From Periplaneta americana (lineage: Eukaryota > Arthropoda > Insecta > Blattodea > Blattidae), in assembly GCF_040183065.1 (NCBI RefSeq), contig NC_091120.1:196153272-196217271 (forward strand): DNA of 64,000 bases, written 5' to 3'. Made by a program: the position numbers and the translations under genes. Under the pieces are notes generated by a model. It worked only from the letters and a program-made list of their open reading frames with translations, had not been told where the DNA came from and did no database searches. Shown piece by piece: positions 1-11,826 of this stretch. Each line of letters starts with the position of its first letter. Within the stretch, counting starts at the first letter, position 1.

Positions 1-119
1 TACTACTGGAATTTAAAAAGAATAAACTCTTTTCGCGCAGGATTTCTCAGTTCTCTTGGTACAATTTCACCACTATATAATCATCGTAGGCCAATACAGC
101 GAGAAGCATAGACAGATAA

Positions 120-2560
120 AGCGAAATTAACTAAAGATAAATGTAGCAAGTAAGGAGATAAAGCGGTAAACAAGGTGAAATAAAGCGACAAAGAGTGACA
201 AAGAGGAAAGTAAAGAGAAATAAAGAGGCAAGTAAAGAGAGACAAAGCGATATCTAAGAACATATAAAGCGACAAGTAAGGAGATATAAAGCGACAAGTA
301 AAGAAATATAGTGACAAGTAAGAAGATATAAAGCGAAAAGTAAAGAAATATAAAGCGACAAGTAAAGAAATATAAAGTGACAAGTAAAGGGGTATAAAGC
401 GACAAGTAAAGGGGTATAAAGCGACAAGTAAAGGGGTATAAAGCGACAAGTAAAGAGATACAAAGTGATAAGTAATGAAATATAAAGATACAAGTAAGGA
501 GATATAAAGCGAAAATTAAGGAGATATAAAACGACAAGTAAGGAGATATAAAGCAAAAATTAAATAAATATAAAGCGACAAGTGAGGAGATATAAAGCAA
601 CAAGTAAATAAATATAAAGCGACAAGGAGATACAAAGCGAAAAGTAAAGAAATATAAAGTGACAAGCAAGGAGATATAAAGCGAAAAGTAAAGAGATATA
701 AAGCGACAAGTAAAGGGAATTAAAGCGATAAGTAAAAAATATAAAGCGACAAGTAAAGAGGTATAAAGCGATAAGTAAAAAATATAAAGCGACAAGTAAA
801 GAGGTATAAAGCGATAAGGAGATATAAAGCAAAAAGTAAGGAGATATAAAGCAACAAGTAAAGAAATATAAAGCGACAAGTAAAGGGAATTAAAGCGATA
901 AGTAAAAAATATAAAGCGACAAGTAAAGAGGTATAAAGCGATAAGGAGATATAAAGCAAAAAGTAAGGAGATATAAAGCTAAAAGTAAAGAAATGTAAAG
1001 CGATAAGTAAAAAATATAAAGCGACAAGTAAAGAGGTATAAAGCGACAAGGAGATATAAAGCAACAAGTAAGGAGATATGAAGCAACAAATAAAGAAATA
1101 TAAAGCGACAAGTAAGGAGATATAAAGCAACAAGTAAAGAAATATAAAGCGATAAGTAAAGAGATATAAAGCAAAAAGTAAGGAGATATGAAGCAACAAA
1201 TAAAGAAATATAAAGCGACAAGTAAGGAGATATAAAGCAACAAGTAAAGAAATATAAAGCGATAAGTAAAGAGATATAAAGCAAAAAGTAAGGAGATATA
1301 AAGCGAAAAGTAAAGAAATATAAAGCGACAAGTAAGGAGATATAAAGCAAGAGTAAAGAAATATAAAGCGACAAGGAGATATAAAGCAACAAGTAAGGAG
1401 ATATGAAGCAACAAATAAAGAAATATAAAGCGACAAGTAAGGAGATATAAAGCAACAAGTAAAGAAATATAAAGCGATAAGTAAAGAGATATAAAGCAAA
1501 AAGTAAGGAGATATAAAGCGAAAAGTAAAGAAATATAAAGCGACAAGTAAGGAGATATAAAGCAACGAGTAAAGAAATATAAAACAACAAGGAGATAAAA
1601 AGCGAAAAATAAAGAAATATAAAGTGACAAGGAGATATAAAGCGAAAAGTAAAGAGATACAAAGTGATAAGTAATGAAATATAAAGATACAAGTAAGGAG
1701 ATATAAAGCGAAAAGTAAAGAGATACAAAGTGATAAGTAATGAAATATAAAGATACAAGTAAGGAGATATAAAGCGAAAAGTAAAGAGATACAAAGTGAT
1801 AAGTAATGAAATATAAAGATACAAGTAAGGAGATATAAAGCGAAAAGTAAAGAGATACAAAGTGATAAGTAATGAAATATAAAGATACAAGTAAGGAGAT
1901 ATAAAGCGAAAAGTAAAGAAATATAAAGCGACAAGTAAGGAGATATAAAGCAACGAGTAAAGAAATATAAAACAACAAGGAGATAAAAAGCGAAAAATAA
2001 AGAAATATAAAGTGACAAGGAGATATAAAGCGAAAAGTAAAGAGATACAAAGTGATAAGTAATGAAATATAAAGATACAGGTAAGGAGATATAAAGCGAA
2101 AAGTAAAGAGATACAAAGTGATAAGTAATGAAATATAAAGATACAAGTAAGGAGATATAAAGCGAAAAGTAAAGAGATACAAAGTGATAAGTAATGAAAT
2201 ATAAAGATACAAGTAAGAAGATATAAAGCGAAAAGTAAAGAGATACAAAGTGATAAGTAATGAAATATAAAGATACAAGTAAGGAGATATAAAGCGAAAA
2301 GTAAAGAGATACAAAGTGATAAGTAATGAAATATAAAGATACGAGTAAGGAAATATAAAGCGAAAAGTAAAGAGATACAAAGTGATAAGTAATGAAATAT
2401 AAAGATACGAGTAAGGAGATATAAAGCGAAAAGTAAAGAGATATAAAGCGACAAGTAAGGAGACAAAGTGACAGGTAAGAAGAAATATAGTGACAAGTAA
2501 AGAGGTAAGACAAAGGGAGAAGTGAAGAGATATAAGATGAGAAGTAGAGAGATAAATTAA
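120..2560. repeat. 22-bp minisatellite array with 66-bp and 110-bp higher-order units
   Basis: The stretch is built from a degenerate 22-bp unit beginning roughly GCGACAAGTAAGGAG and ending ATATAAA. Units differ at a few positions (GCGAC, GCGAAA, GTGAT, GATAC starts). From about 1637 to 1912 and 2030 to 2440, three distinct 22-mers cycle as a 66-bp higher-order unit. Near 1081, 1191 and 1406 a 110-bp (five-unit) block recurs. A larger block around 1531-1650 reappears about 388 bp downstream. The minus strand lacks stops over long stretches, giving apparent Leu/Tyr/Phe/Ser-rich proteins of up to about 620 residues. I read these as artefacts of repeat composition, not genes. Confidence 0.95.
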
Positions 2561-2579
2561 AGATATAATTGAGAACAAG

Positions 2580-3220
2580 GGACATTCAGTGAAAATGGAA
2601 AAAAAAAATAAATAAGAAAATAAAATCATGGGGGGGGGGGGAAGGAGAAATAAAGAAAAGAAAAATATATGAAGGTGGAATTAAATTTTTTTTTCGTGGA
2701 TAAATCTGATGTCCGTGACGTTGTAGGCTGGAAGCCCCTGATATGTAAGAAACGGAGGCTGTAAAAGTTGTTGGTTTCAAAATTGGTGGCTGTGGATGAA
2801 AGTTAAATTCCAACTCGAGCCCTGGTCATAAAATCCGTTGTTACAGCTTCGGAAGTAAAGCTGCGATACAAATATCCGCGGTGCGTGGAAGTGAGCGAGC
2901 GGAGGATATTGCGTCTGCTTCCTTCTGGATGTGTAACGATCGTGTTGCAGTGGAATACTTACACTGTTTATAAACTTGTTCTGCCGCTAATTGCACGAAA
3001 TGACGCCACCGCACATCGGCACATCTAGGAAAACACTTCCTAACAACAACTCACTAATAAGTGATAATTCGGAGCAATTACAGCGTTACGAATTCTCGGA
3101 AGTGAACAACACAAAAATCCTCTTAAAGAGAACGTTTTAGGATGGCCTGTGAGAAAGGAAATATAGCTACTTACAACACAGCTACCCATGTCCTCGTGGC
3201 AACGATAACATCGACACCAC
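2580..3220. other. Intergenic, no gene recognised; G12 run
   Basis: After the array comes an A-rich stretch, a run of 12 G at 2630-2641, then apparently unique sequence of mixed composition. I see no coding signature, tRNA or repeat boundary that I can support. Confidence 0.5.
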
Positions 3221-3227
3221 TGCTGCC

Positions 3228-3292
<65 letters not shown>

Positions 3293-3375
3293 GAAGAAGA
3301 AGTAGAAGAAAATGCGGAGACAAAGGCAGAAAAATATGAAAGAACGAAGAATGGTGGGTTTGCAATGAATGACCT

Positions 3376-3423
<48 letters not shown>
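3228..3423. repeat. Two (AAT)n microsatellites
   Basis: About 21 AAT units run from 3228 to 3291 and grade into AAG triplets to about 3302. A second AAT run of about 15 units covers 3377-3423. Poly-Ile, poly-Asn and poly-Tyr readings across these tracts are meaningless. Confidence 0.97.
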
Positions 3424-3424
<1 letters not shown>

Positions 3425-3838
3425 GTTCTAGATAAAAACGGAAAAAGTAAATCAATTTTATCATCAGACCGGAATGAAAACTGTGATAGGATGGCAATAT
3501 TTCCTCCGGGCGTCCTTGAACTCTGAGTGCTATCTCCTCTTTCATACAAACGTGTAGGAAACGGGATGTCAGCTAGCACTCCCTTATCGCACGCTCCTCT
3601 ATCAGTCGTGCTATTTCCATTCTAAAACCCAATGATAGAGTTCCCGTGAACCGCCATTCATTAATTTTTTTAATTATATATTTCACATAGTATGCTGCTG
3701 GTTGATTTGTACAGAATTTCCATTTGTCCCGTCTTTTGTCAGTACTGTTGTTATGGTAACAGGATTTGAATTTATGTTCACTGAAGAACGCAAATAAATA
3801 CCGGTAAGCAACTCAATATAAAAAGCAGGAATATGAAG
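3424..3838. other. Intergenic, nothing recognised
   Basis: Mixed-composition sequence between the second AAT tract and the purine-rich array. I see no supported gene, RNA or transposon terminus. Confidence 0.4.
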
Positions 3839-3839
3839 C

Positions 3840-5560
3840 ATCCAAAGAAGAGGAGAAGGTTAAAGTGGAAGAGGAGAATGAGTATGACTAAGAGAGTGGA
3901 AGAGGACGAGGTGGGAAAGAGACAAAGCAGAAGGGTTGACGAGGTAATCTGAGAGGATAAGGAACAAGTGGAGAAGAGAGGGATCTAGAGCTGTTAAAGA
4001 ATAACGGACTAGACTAAGAGAATGAAGTGGAAGAAGAGAAGCGTGACGTGAAAGAAAAGAGTGAAGTGTAACAGAATAATGAAGTGTAACAGAAGGATGA
4101 AGTGTAACAGAAGGGCAATATGTAAGAGAAGGGTGAAATTGAAGAAGGATGAAGAGTAAAGGAATGGTGAAGTGTAAGAGAAGGGTGGCGTGAAAGAAAA
4201 GGATGGGTTGGAGGAGAAAGGTGAAGTGGAAGAGAAGGGTGAAGTAAGAAAGAAGGATGAAATGTAAAATAAGTGTGAAGTGTAAGAAAATGGTGAAGTG
4301 TAAGAGAAAGGTGAAGTGTGAGAGAAAGATGAAGTGTAAGAGAAAGGTGAAGTGTGAGAGAAAGGTGAAGTGTAAGAAAAGAGTGAAGTATAACAGAAGG
4401 GTGAAGTATAAGAAAATGGTGAAGTGTAGAGAAAGGTGAAGTGTAAGAAAAGAGTGAAGTGTAACAGAAGGGTAAAGTGTAAGAAAATGGTGAAGTGTAG
4501 AGAAAGGTGAAGTGTAAGAAAAGAGTGAAGTGTAACAGAAGGGTAAAGTGTAAGAAAATGGTGAAGTGTAAGAGAAAGGTGAAGTGTAAAAAAGGGTTAA
4601 GTGTAACAGAAGGATAAGTGTAATAGAAGAGTGAAGGGTAAAGGAATGGTGAAGTGTAAGAGAAGGATGGTGTGAAAGAAAAGGGTGGGTTGGAGGAGAA
4701 AGTTGAAGTGGAAGAGAAGGATGAAGTGGAAGACAAGGATAAAGTATAAGAGAAGGGTGAAATGGAAGAGAAGGATACAGTATAAGAGAAGGGTGAAGTG
4801 GAAGAGAAGGATAAAGTATAAGAGAAGGGTGAAGTGGAAGAGAAGGATAAAGTATAAGAGAAGGGTGAAGTGGAAGAGAAGGATAAAGTATAAGAGAAGG
4901 GTGAAGTAGAAGAGAAGGATAAAGTATAAGAGAAGGGTGAAGTGGAAGAGAAGGATAAAGTGTAAGAGAAGGGTGAAGTGGAAGAGAAGGATAAAGTATA
5001 AGAGAAGGGTGAAGTGGAAGAGAAGGATAAAGTATAAGGGAAGGGTGAAGTGGAAGAGAAGGATAAAGTATAAGGGAAGGGTGAAGTGGAAGAGAAGGAT
5101 AAAGTATAAGAGAAGGGTGAAGTGGAAGAGAAGGATAAAGTATAAGAGAAGGGTGAAGTGGAAGAGGAGGATAAAGTATAAGAGAAGGGTGAAGTGGAAG
5201 AGAAGGATAAAGTATAAGAGAAGGGTGAAATGGAAGAGAAAGTGAAGTGATGGACAAGGGTAAAGTGGAAGAGAAGGATAAAGTGTAAGAGAAGAGTAAA
5301 GTGGAAGATAACGGTGAAGTGTAAGAGAAAAAATGAAGTGTAATAGAAGGGTGAAGTGTAATACAAAGGTAAAATGTAATAGAAGGATAAAGTATAAGAA
5401 AAGGGTGAAATGGAAGAGAAGGGTCAAGTGGAAAATAAGTGTGAAGTGGAAGAGGAAGGTGAAGTAAAGAAGGGAAAAGTGGAAGCGAAGTGTGAAGTGG
5501 AAGAGCAGGAGATAGTGAAAGAAAAGTGGGTGATGTTGAAAAGACAGGTAGAATGAAGAC
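3840..5560. repeat. Purine-rich 18-bp minisatellite with 36-bp and 71-bp higher-order units
   Basis: The plus strand is almost entirely purine plus T in 18-bp units such as GTGAAGTGGAAGAGAAGG alternating with ATAAAGTATAAGAGAAGG. From about 4735 to 5235 these alternate regularly as a 36-bp unit. Around 4426 and 4497 a 71-bp block (four units minus one base) recurs. Because 18 and 36 are multiples of three, both strands stay open: basic Lys/Arg repeats on plus and Leu/Phe/His/Ser repeats on minus. I treat these as repeat artefacts. The purine/pyrimidine asymmetry gives mirror-repeat (H-DNA) potential. Confidence 0.95.
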
Positions 5561-5564
5561 ATGG

Positions 5565-6060
5565 AAAATGTTAAAGTAAGCGAGGGAAAGGAGGAAGTCG
5601 CAGATGTGTAGAAGAGAACGGGAGGATTATGAACAGAAAGATTAAAGTGGTAGCGAAGAGAGATGAACTATATTTGCATGGCGTCAAATTGCAATAGAAT
5701 CAGTTGATGCAGTGTCGGGTTTTTACACACTTGGCAGACAAAGCGACAGTTAATACGCAGTTCAGAAGGGCTGCGAACTGGCACAAAAAGCCACAACATT
5801 GTATCTTGGTGCAGCGCGACGCAAAAACATGACACAACGGTTCAGACTTTGTACACCCACTTAATGATCTCATTATCATTAGTCCAAAGTCAATGTTTTG
5901 TCACAGACAGTGCACAATAGACAGTGGCTATATTAGTGGCTTGGAGACCGGGGGACAGAATCAATTACAACGATTATGCAACTGTCAAGAGGAAGCAGTA
6001 TCAGTGACAGAAACAAAACCAAGCAAAACTGGCACTGACCCGAAATGCAACAACATCATT
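5565..6060. other. Intergenic, nothing recognised
   Basis: Mixed sequence with one short plus-strand open frame (5893-6090) that runs into the SINE tail and has no recognisable motif. I do not call a gene here. Confidence 0.4.
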
Positions 6061-6065
6061 CTGCA

Positions 6066-6217
6066 GGGAGTTTTCCCTCAACCCATTTAGAGCAAATACT
6101 GGGTAACTTTCGGCGCTGGACCCTTGACATATTTCGCTGGCATTATCACTTTCATTTCATTCAGATGCAAGATAATAATCACATTTGAAAAGCGTCGTAA
6201 AATAAACCAGTAAAAAA
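6066..6217 (+). mobile_element. SINE family 1, 3' part
   Basis: Matches the 3' portion of the longer SINE at 42660-42905: GTTTTCCCTCAACCCA, then GAGCAAAT-CTGGGTAACTTTCGG, a CTGGACC block, a GGCATTATCA block, ATTCAGA, and the terminal AGCGTCGTAAAATAA followed by an A-rich end. The tRNA-like head is missing, so this copy is 5'-truncated. The family belongs with tRNA-derived insect SINEs. I cannot assign a published name. Confidence 0.8.
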
Positions 6218-6372
6218 CACTGCTTCATAAACTTACTATTGCAGTTAATTTCTTTGTACAGCCTAAACGCAAAAGTCCTACAGAAATTTTCCTATGAAAG
6301 CTTTAACTAATTTCAAATCAGTAATATTTTGAAGTTGTGTTACAGAAGTATGTTGCCATGAGAATACTGTAT

Positions 6373-7243
6373 TTACTTACTTACTGGCTTTTAAGGAACC
6401 CGCAGGTTCATTGCCGCCCTCACATAAGCCCGCCATTGGCCCTTATCCTGAGCAAGATTAATCCAGTCTCTATCATGATATCTCACCTCCCTCAAATCTA
6501 TTTTAATATTATCTTCCCATCTACGTCTCGGCCTCCCCAAAGGCCGTTTTCCCTCCGGCCTCCCAACTAATACTCTATATGCAGTTCTGGATTCACCCAT
6601 ACGTGCTACATGCCCTGCCCATCTCAAACGTCTGGATTCAATGTTCCTAATTATGTCAGGTGAATAATACAATGCATGCAGTTCTATGTTGTGTACCTTT
6701 CTCCATTCTCCTGTAACTTCATTCCTCTTAGCCCCAAATATTTTCCTATGAACCTTACTCTCAAACACCCTTAACCTATGTTCCTCTCTCAAAGTAAGAG
6801 TCCAAGTTTCACAACCATAAAGAACAACCGGTAATATAACTGTTTTATAAATATTCTATCTTTCAGATTTTTTGACAGCAGACTGGATGATAAAAGCTTC
6901 TCAACCGAATAATAACACGCATTTCCCATATTTATTCTGTGTTTAATTTCCTCCCGAGTATCATTTATATTTGTTACTGTTGCTCCAAGATATTTGAATT
7001 TTTCCACCTCTTCAAAGGATAAATTTACAATTTTTATGTTTCCATTTCGTACAATATTCTTTCTCTTTACTTACTTCCAGTAAAATTCCCGTATTTTCCC
7101 TAATCGTTTGTGGATTTTCTCCTAACATATTCACGTCATCCGCATAGACAAGCAGCTGATGTAACCCGTTCAATTCCAAATCCTCTCTATTATCCTGGAC
7201 TTTCCTAATGGCATACTCTAGAGCAAAGTTAAAAAGTGAAGGT
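6373..7243 (-). pseudogene. LINE family A, 3' part of reverse-transcriptase ORF (copy A1)
   Basis: Reading the minus strand from 7243, the copy starts in the FNFALEYA region, passes the [10 protein letters not shown] catalytic motif (near 7140), the EEVEKFKYLGATVTN block, the LYGCETWTL block and RRLRWAGHVARM, and ends at MNLRVP. The stop lies directly beside the element end, followed by a short TAAG-type tail (6373-6388 in plus coordinates). It is 5'-truncated and carries frameshifts. The family encodes a non-LTR reverse transcriptase that would act by target-primed reverse transcription. Clade not assigned. Confidence 0.9.
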
Positions 7244-7865
7244 GATATATTCCATTTACTAAATACATATGCATATCAATTTCATAGGTCGGGAAGATCT
7301 TGGCCTTCTGCAATATGCAGTTCGTGGAAAAACATTTGACAGTAGCTGTGTAAATTATGATTAACGAAAAATCGAAATTATAAAAATATTTGAGGTTATA
7401 ACATTTCATTTTGAACTAAGTGCTTCTATTTAATGTTAGTAGTTTTCAGGCTTGTTATTTCTTGAGTTCTGTAATTTCTTTCAACACAGAATTCTGAATA
7501 GTACTGATTCTAAATCATTGCATTATTTCTTTTTGTGTTTACTGATATTAAATTATTAATACCAGCATGATCGCCATGGCCTTCTAAATTCTCTGCCTGG
7601 AAAGGAACAATTGCGAATCGTCTGCGACAAAACAAAAGTGATGATTAAAAATCGACAATATTGCAGTGACAGAGGGCTTTGACTGGTCGGAACTCAAGGA
7701 TTATTATACTCCATTGCTGTAAGGCTTATGTGTAACATTCAAACAGCTGTATTTCCACACTCGTTGAAAATTGGACATATGTTTATATGAACTTTTTTGC
7801 TCAGAATAACCCATACTACCTTACTACCGATCAATAATCACCATATATAATATAAAGAATTAACT
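7244..7865. other. AT-rich intergenic, nothing recognised
   Basis: No coding, RNA or transposon-boundary signal that I can support between the LINE A1 5' break and the start of the inverted repeat at about 7866. Confidence 0.4.
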
Positions 7866-8399
7866 GTAAGTAATGTCATTAATTTCAGGGGGTTATTCTT
7901 TGAGATATTTCAAAGTTTAACACAATTTTGCTCGTTTTTGCTTCTTTTTCGATGTTTTATATTAAACATTTCATAGCGTGTTTTGGAAAAGCCATTGATT
8001 TAATTCCCAATATGCTCGGTCTATTTAAGAGAGAAGGGTACTATGATAACCAGGGAAAGGGATTTGGAGTATTATAACGAATGGTGAAACGTAGTATAGA
8101 TATTTGTAGCTCAGTGACTGTCAAGCGAGCTGCGTCACGGAGCATGGACGAGTACAGTCCACTTCATACAAACTTACATGCAACGTGCTGTAAACGTATT
8201 TAAGAATAAACAAATGTTATAGTTTAATGACATATAGTGTAATGAAATATCAATCTCTGCATCCTCGCATAGAAATAGTGATGGCTGATAGACAATTTGT
8301 CTTCTGTATGGTACTCGCCTCTGAATATGTAGAACTAAACGAAATGGCATTTTCAATTAATGCTATGTTTTGTTGATGAAACAATAAAATTATTCCTGC

Positions 8400-9065
8400 T
8401 GTGCATTGTTATAATAAACTGTAAATATCATTTTCAAATTTTCTGTTGCAAGGAAGGAAATTTTTAACATGGAAAAACTCCGCTCTACATCTGCAGAGAC
8501 AATTGGAGAATAAGTACTTGAAACAAGATACGTCAATTAAATTCACATGTTGAATGACGTCTTTGTTAGTATATCTGAAATCCGACTAAGAATACTGTAC
8601 CCATCATTTTTAATCAAAACTTTGTTCATTTTTTCACCAACACGGTTTCCTACTTCACCTTTTACTGCACTCAGTTTATTTACAGTAGTCCTCATAATAT
8701 TTATTTGCTCAACTAGTTCTACTCCTGACTTTTCTAATCGAATAATGGCATCCGGTAAATATATAAAAAAAAATTACTTAATATCCACGACTTCTTTCTC
8801 GATTGTTCTATCATTTAGCAGTTCCTGGCGTATTTGAATCGCAGCCGCGTCATCGGGCTCGAAAGACTGGACCACTTTCTTCGCAGATTGGAGGTGATGT
8901 GCGTAATAATTGCAAGCTTCTAACCATGACCCCCAGCTCTTAAGAACTGGACATGGGGGAAGCGACAATTTAGGGAATTGTTTCCTGAATTTTGATACTC
9001 GATCTGGAGCTTTTACAAATATAGTCTTTCAATTTTGTGTTGTTAGTTGGTTTCACTTTCGGCAT
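8400..9065 (-). pseudogene. hAT-like transposase relic, internally deleted
   Basis: On the minus strand an ATG at 9065 opens MPKVKPTNNTKLKDY, resembling the start of hAT-derived BED/CGGBP1-like proteins. It jumps almost at once to a C-terminal block reading APDRVSKFRKQFPKL, LPPCPVLKSWGSWLEACNYY (8774-8968) and, after a frame break near 8775, SADVERSFSM near 8480. The last motif is the hAT dimerisation signature. The middle, which would hold most of the DDE core, is missing, and there are several frame breaks. The family's role is cut-and-paste transposition. This copy is dead. Confidence 0.7.
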
Positions 9066-9275
9066 TGTACCTGCACTTCACCACTCTGAACTGCAAACCT
9101 GCATGTTGAAGTTCTTATGCGACAACTGTCCCGTTCACCTGTTGTTGACGTGTAGAGATCTGCGAGTATGTCATGGAGGGGAGGACTTTGTATAAAGAGT
9201 TGTAAACAAATGACTGTGTAGATGCCAATACTAGCTTTTACTGCTCCAAATTCCGTTCCCTAATGATAACAAATG

Positions 9276-9427
9276 ATTGAAAGAATTTTAGTTTTGTCCT
9301 TTAAATGTGCAGACATTTTATCCGAAAAAAAAAGTAACAATATAATATTCCTTTGCAGAACGAAAAGTTACATTTGTTCGGATCATATTTCTGTAAATTT
9401 AAAGAACAAAACTAAAATTCTTTCAAT
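9276..9427. mobile_element. Hairpin MITE, about 152 bp
   Basis: Arms of about 51 bp (9276-9326 and 9377-9427) are near-perfect inverted copies beginning ATTGAAAGAATTTTAG. The centre is a 50-bp A-rich loop. No open frame of meaning. No flanking duplication is clear. Confidence 0.75.
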
Positions 9428-9793
9428 AATTTATTATCATAACACATTGCTCTCTTAAATTAACTTAGCATACTGGGAATTGCATAAATGACTTTCCAAA
9501 AACACGCTATCGAATGTTTAAGATAAAACGATTTTTATCTATAAAAGGAAACAATAACGAGCTAGAAGGTATTAAACTTTTTTGTTTGAAATATCTCAAA
9601 GAATAACCTCCTGAAAATAATGACATTACTTGAGGTTCACCCTGTATAGTCTTACACAAATCATTGAATGTGTAAATGAAATAAAACGTTTTAGTTTTTT
9701 GGACTATAAAGAATGTCTTTTTTATGCAACACAGAAAGCGAAATTTCATGATTTTACTGAAATGAGAAAGCAATACTACATTATGCAACGAGC

Positions 9794-9887
9794 CTATAAT
9801 GGTAGTAATTAAGACGCGAGTATGTTTATGAAACGAGCGCAAGCGAGTTTCATAATTTTCATACGAGCGTCTTAATTACCATTATAG
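9794..9887. repeat. Nested palindrome
   Basis: Outer arms (9794-9824 and 9860-9887) pair through CTATAATGG, TAATTAAGACG and CATACGAGCG sequences. Inside them is a second near-perfect palindrome at 9828-9853 centred on GAGCGCAAGCGAG. The arrangement would extrude as a two-level cruciform. Confidence 0.75.
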
Positions 9888-10232
9888 TCAAGTTTCATAC
9901 GACTTTTTATGCTGGACCATAATGATTTTTTCCGGCAATTGGTGAAATGAATTTGCGGGAATGTGCTTTGTGAAAGGCTGGAAGATGACGATGAATTTAT
10001 GTTAATTTGTGTGTTGTTTTTTTTTTTGACTGAGTTTAATATTGTCTAATCTCGCGCTAGTTGTCTTTCGATTGCATATCCGAGAATAATCGATACTTGC
10101 GCTTTCATATTGCTACAATGGTATTTTCTGAATGGTGGAACACCTGAACTTTAATGAGGTCCATTAAAGGCCTGCTACCAGGTGTATAATTACTACAGTT
10201 CGGCATGGTCGAGCATAAATGGTTTTATTTAT

Positions 10233-11182
10233 GTACTAGCCGTACCCGTGCGCTCCGCTGCACCCGTTAGAAATAAATATAAAGTCATTACATAATTAAA
10301 ATAGGACATTTGAGCCAGGGAACATTCGTGTTTGATAGAAGGATAAATCGTTTAGTATGTTATTTAATTTAAATTGTATTAAAAAAATTAAAATGCCATC
10401 ATTTTGATCCAGAGACATAAACATTATTTTAGGAAATACAGGAAACGAATGTACAGTATAGCCTATCAAGTTTTCTGTGCATAAGAACCTATTTTAATCT
10501 CACCTCGATTCACTCAGAAGTTACTGTAATAACATTATAGCATTATGTCCATCTAGAGAAACTACACTTTCAAATGGTGAATTAATAATTAATTATACAA
10601 ATCGGTTGATTTAGCTTCCGATATTACTTCATACAAACACAGAAACATTCTCTGTAGGCTATGTTTCATAGTTTTCGATTGGTGTTGTCCAAGGCCCCTC
10701 ATAGACGAAGTCATTTGTTTTTTATTTCATTACACCGCCTTAGATGGCGTTGTTATTGCAATTTTGAAACTCATTTATCTCATTAAATATCAGTCCAATC
10801 AAAATTTTGCATAGAATAAAACTTATCGGAAATTATTTTTAAAGAAACGTTTGTTATGTAACATTTTTCATGAAAATTAATAATAAGGGAGATATTTCGA
10901 TTTATTTAATTTAAACCACCTTATAACCCCCCCTTTTAAATAAAATATTTTGAATGCCATATAGCCTAAATTAATTTATATTTCAATTTTCATATAAATC
11001 GGTTCAGCCATTATCGCGTGAAAAGGTAACAAACATCCAGACAGACAGACAGACAAACAGAAATTTAAAAAAACCCATTTTCGGTTTCAGGATGGTTAAT
11101 TATATATGTTAGGACCAATTATTTTTGGAAAATCGAAAATTACCAGAAAAATGTTGGCTCTAGATTTATTATTAGTATAGAT
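10233..11182. mobile_element. Candidate interspersed repeat, about 950 bp, type unassigned
   Basis: Opens with TACTAGCCGTACCCGTGCGC. It closes with a segment containing a GACA tetranucleotide run (11038-11063), TTTTCGGTTTCAGGATGG, TTGGAAAATCGAAAATTACC and TTATTATTAGTATAG. From general knowledge of arthropod genomes these ends resemble a widespread interspersed repeat. No coding capacity is seen. Boundaries rest on that recollection, not on a duplication. Confidence 0.45.
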
Positions 11183-11826
11183 GCCTTTTGAATAATAATT
11201 CAAGAAAATAAACTATAAACAGTAATATCATTCACAACATGGTAATCGAGATGAATTATCAAGTGGCAAATACGCACGAGAAATTAAGTATTATCTAAGT
11301 AAACATTTATTTGTTGAACTGCAAGTCTTGTTTGATTCGTATCTCTTACAAACTGTTCTGTTTTTTTAGCAAGCCCATAGAGATGCTGGAATGTCTTTAG
11401 AACTGCCTACGGACCACAGCTCCCTTCCCAAATCCCTTTATCGTCATAAATTTTCATAACTCTCTTACATCTCGGCCGTAAATAAACTTAAAAACATCTA
11501 AAGAACTTCATGTCACAATGCACTTTGCGAGACCCACATTTAATGGACCCATAAAAATACCATTAAGCAATGCCTATATGCCAGAATCACTAAAGGGGTA
11601 CGCCTATAGCGCTGACAAGGTTAATATTAAAGTTCATTAACAGAGACGCCGCAGGGAAGATTATATTCACTTAACTGCCTCATCACTTATTTGCAACCTT
11701 AAAGTAGACAAGCTGTCACAATCAGCTGATCAGAACCTGTCACTTATATAATAGACTTGCGTCGGTGCATCCAAGCAGAAAGTGGCAAGAAAATACCATT
11801 GCTAGTGTACAGAGAGTAACAAAACA
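11183..11826. other. Intergenic, nothing firm
   Basis: AT-rich sequence with a TATATAA at about 11744 but no associated gene. No repeat boundary is supported. Confidence 0.35.

Larger units (their letters stand above)
7866..9650. mobile_element. Candidate DNA element with about 200-bp diverged inverted arms
   Basis: The sequence at 7866-8075 (TAATGTCATTAATTTCAG, then TTATTCTTTGAGATATTTCA and onward) returns in inverted orientation at about 9440-9640. The alignment continues through a GCGTGTTTTGGAAA block and an AATTCCCA-TATGCT block. The right outer edge ends in ACCCTGTATA, a common arthropod DNA-transposon terminus style. Between the arms lie a hAT-like transposase relic and a hairpin MITE. 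It could be one element with long inverted termini, or two inverted copies of a shorter repeat. The arms are too diverged to choose. Confidence 0.55.

Noticed and set aside
81..2629. Long Leu/Tyr/Phe/Ser-rich proteins on minus over the first array
   Set aside because: They are stop-free readings of a 22-bp repeat in several frames at once, with no codon structure or domain. Overlapping frames are equally long.
3860..5562. 450- and 465-residue minus frames and Lys/Arg repeat frames on plus
   Set aside because: Unit lengths of 18 and 36 bp keep every frame open. Both strands are open over the same DNA. No start context or domain.
11744..11750. TATATAA as a TATA box
   Set aside because: No gene or transcript start can be linked to it in AT-rich DNA.
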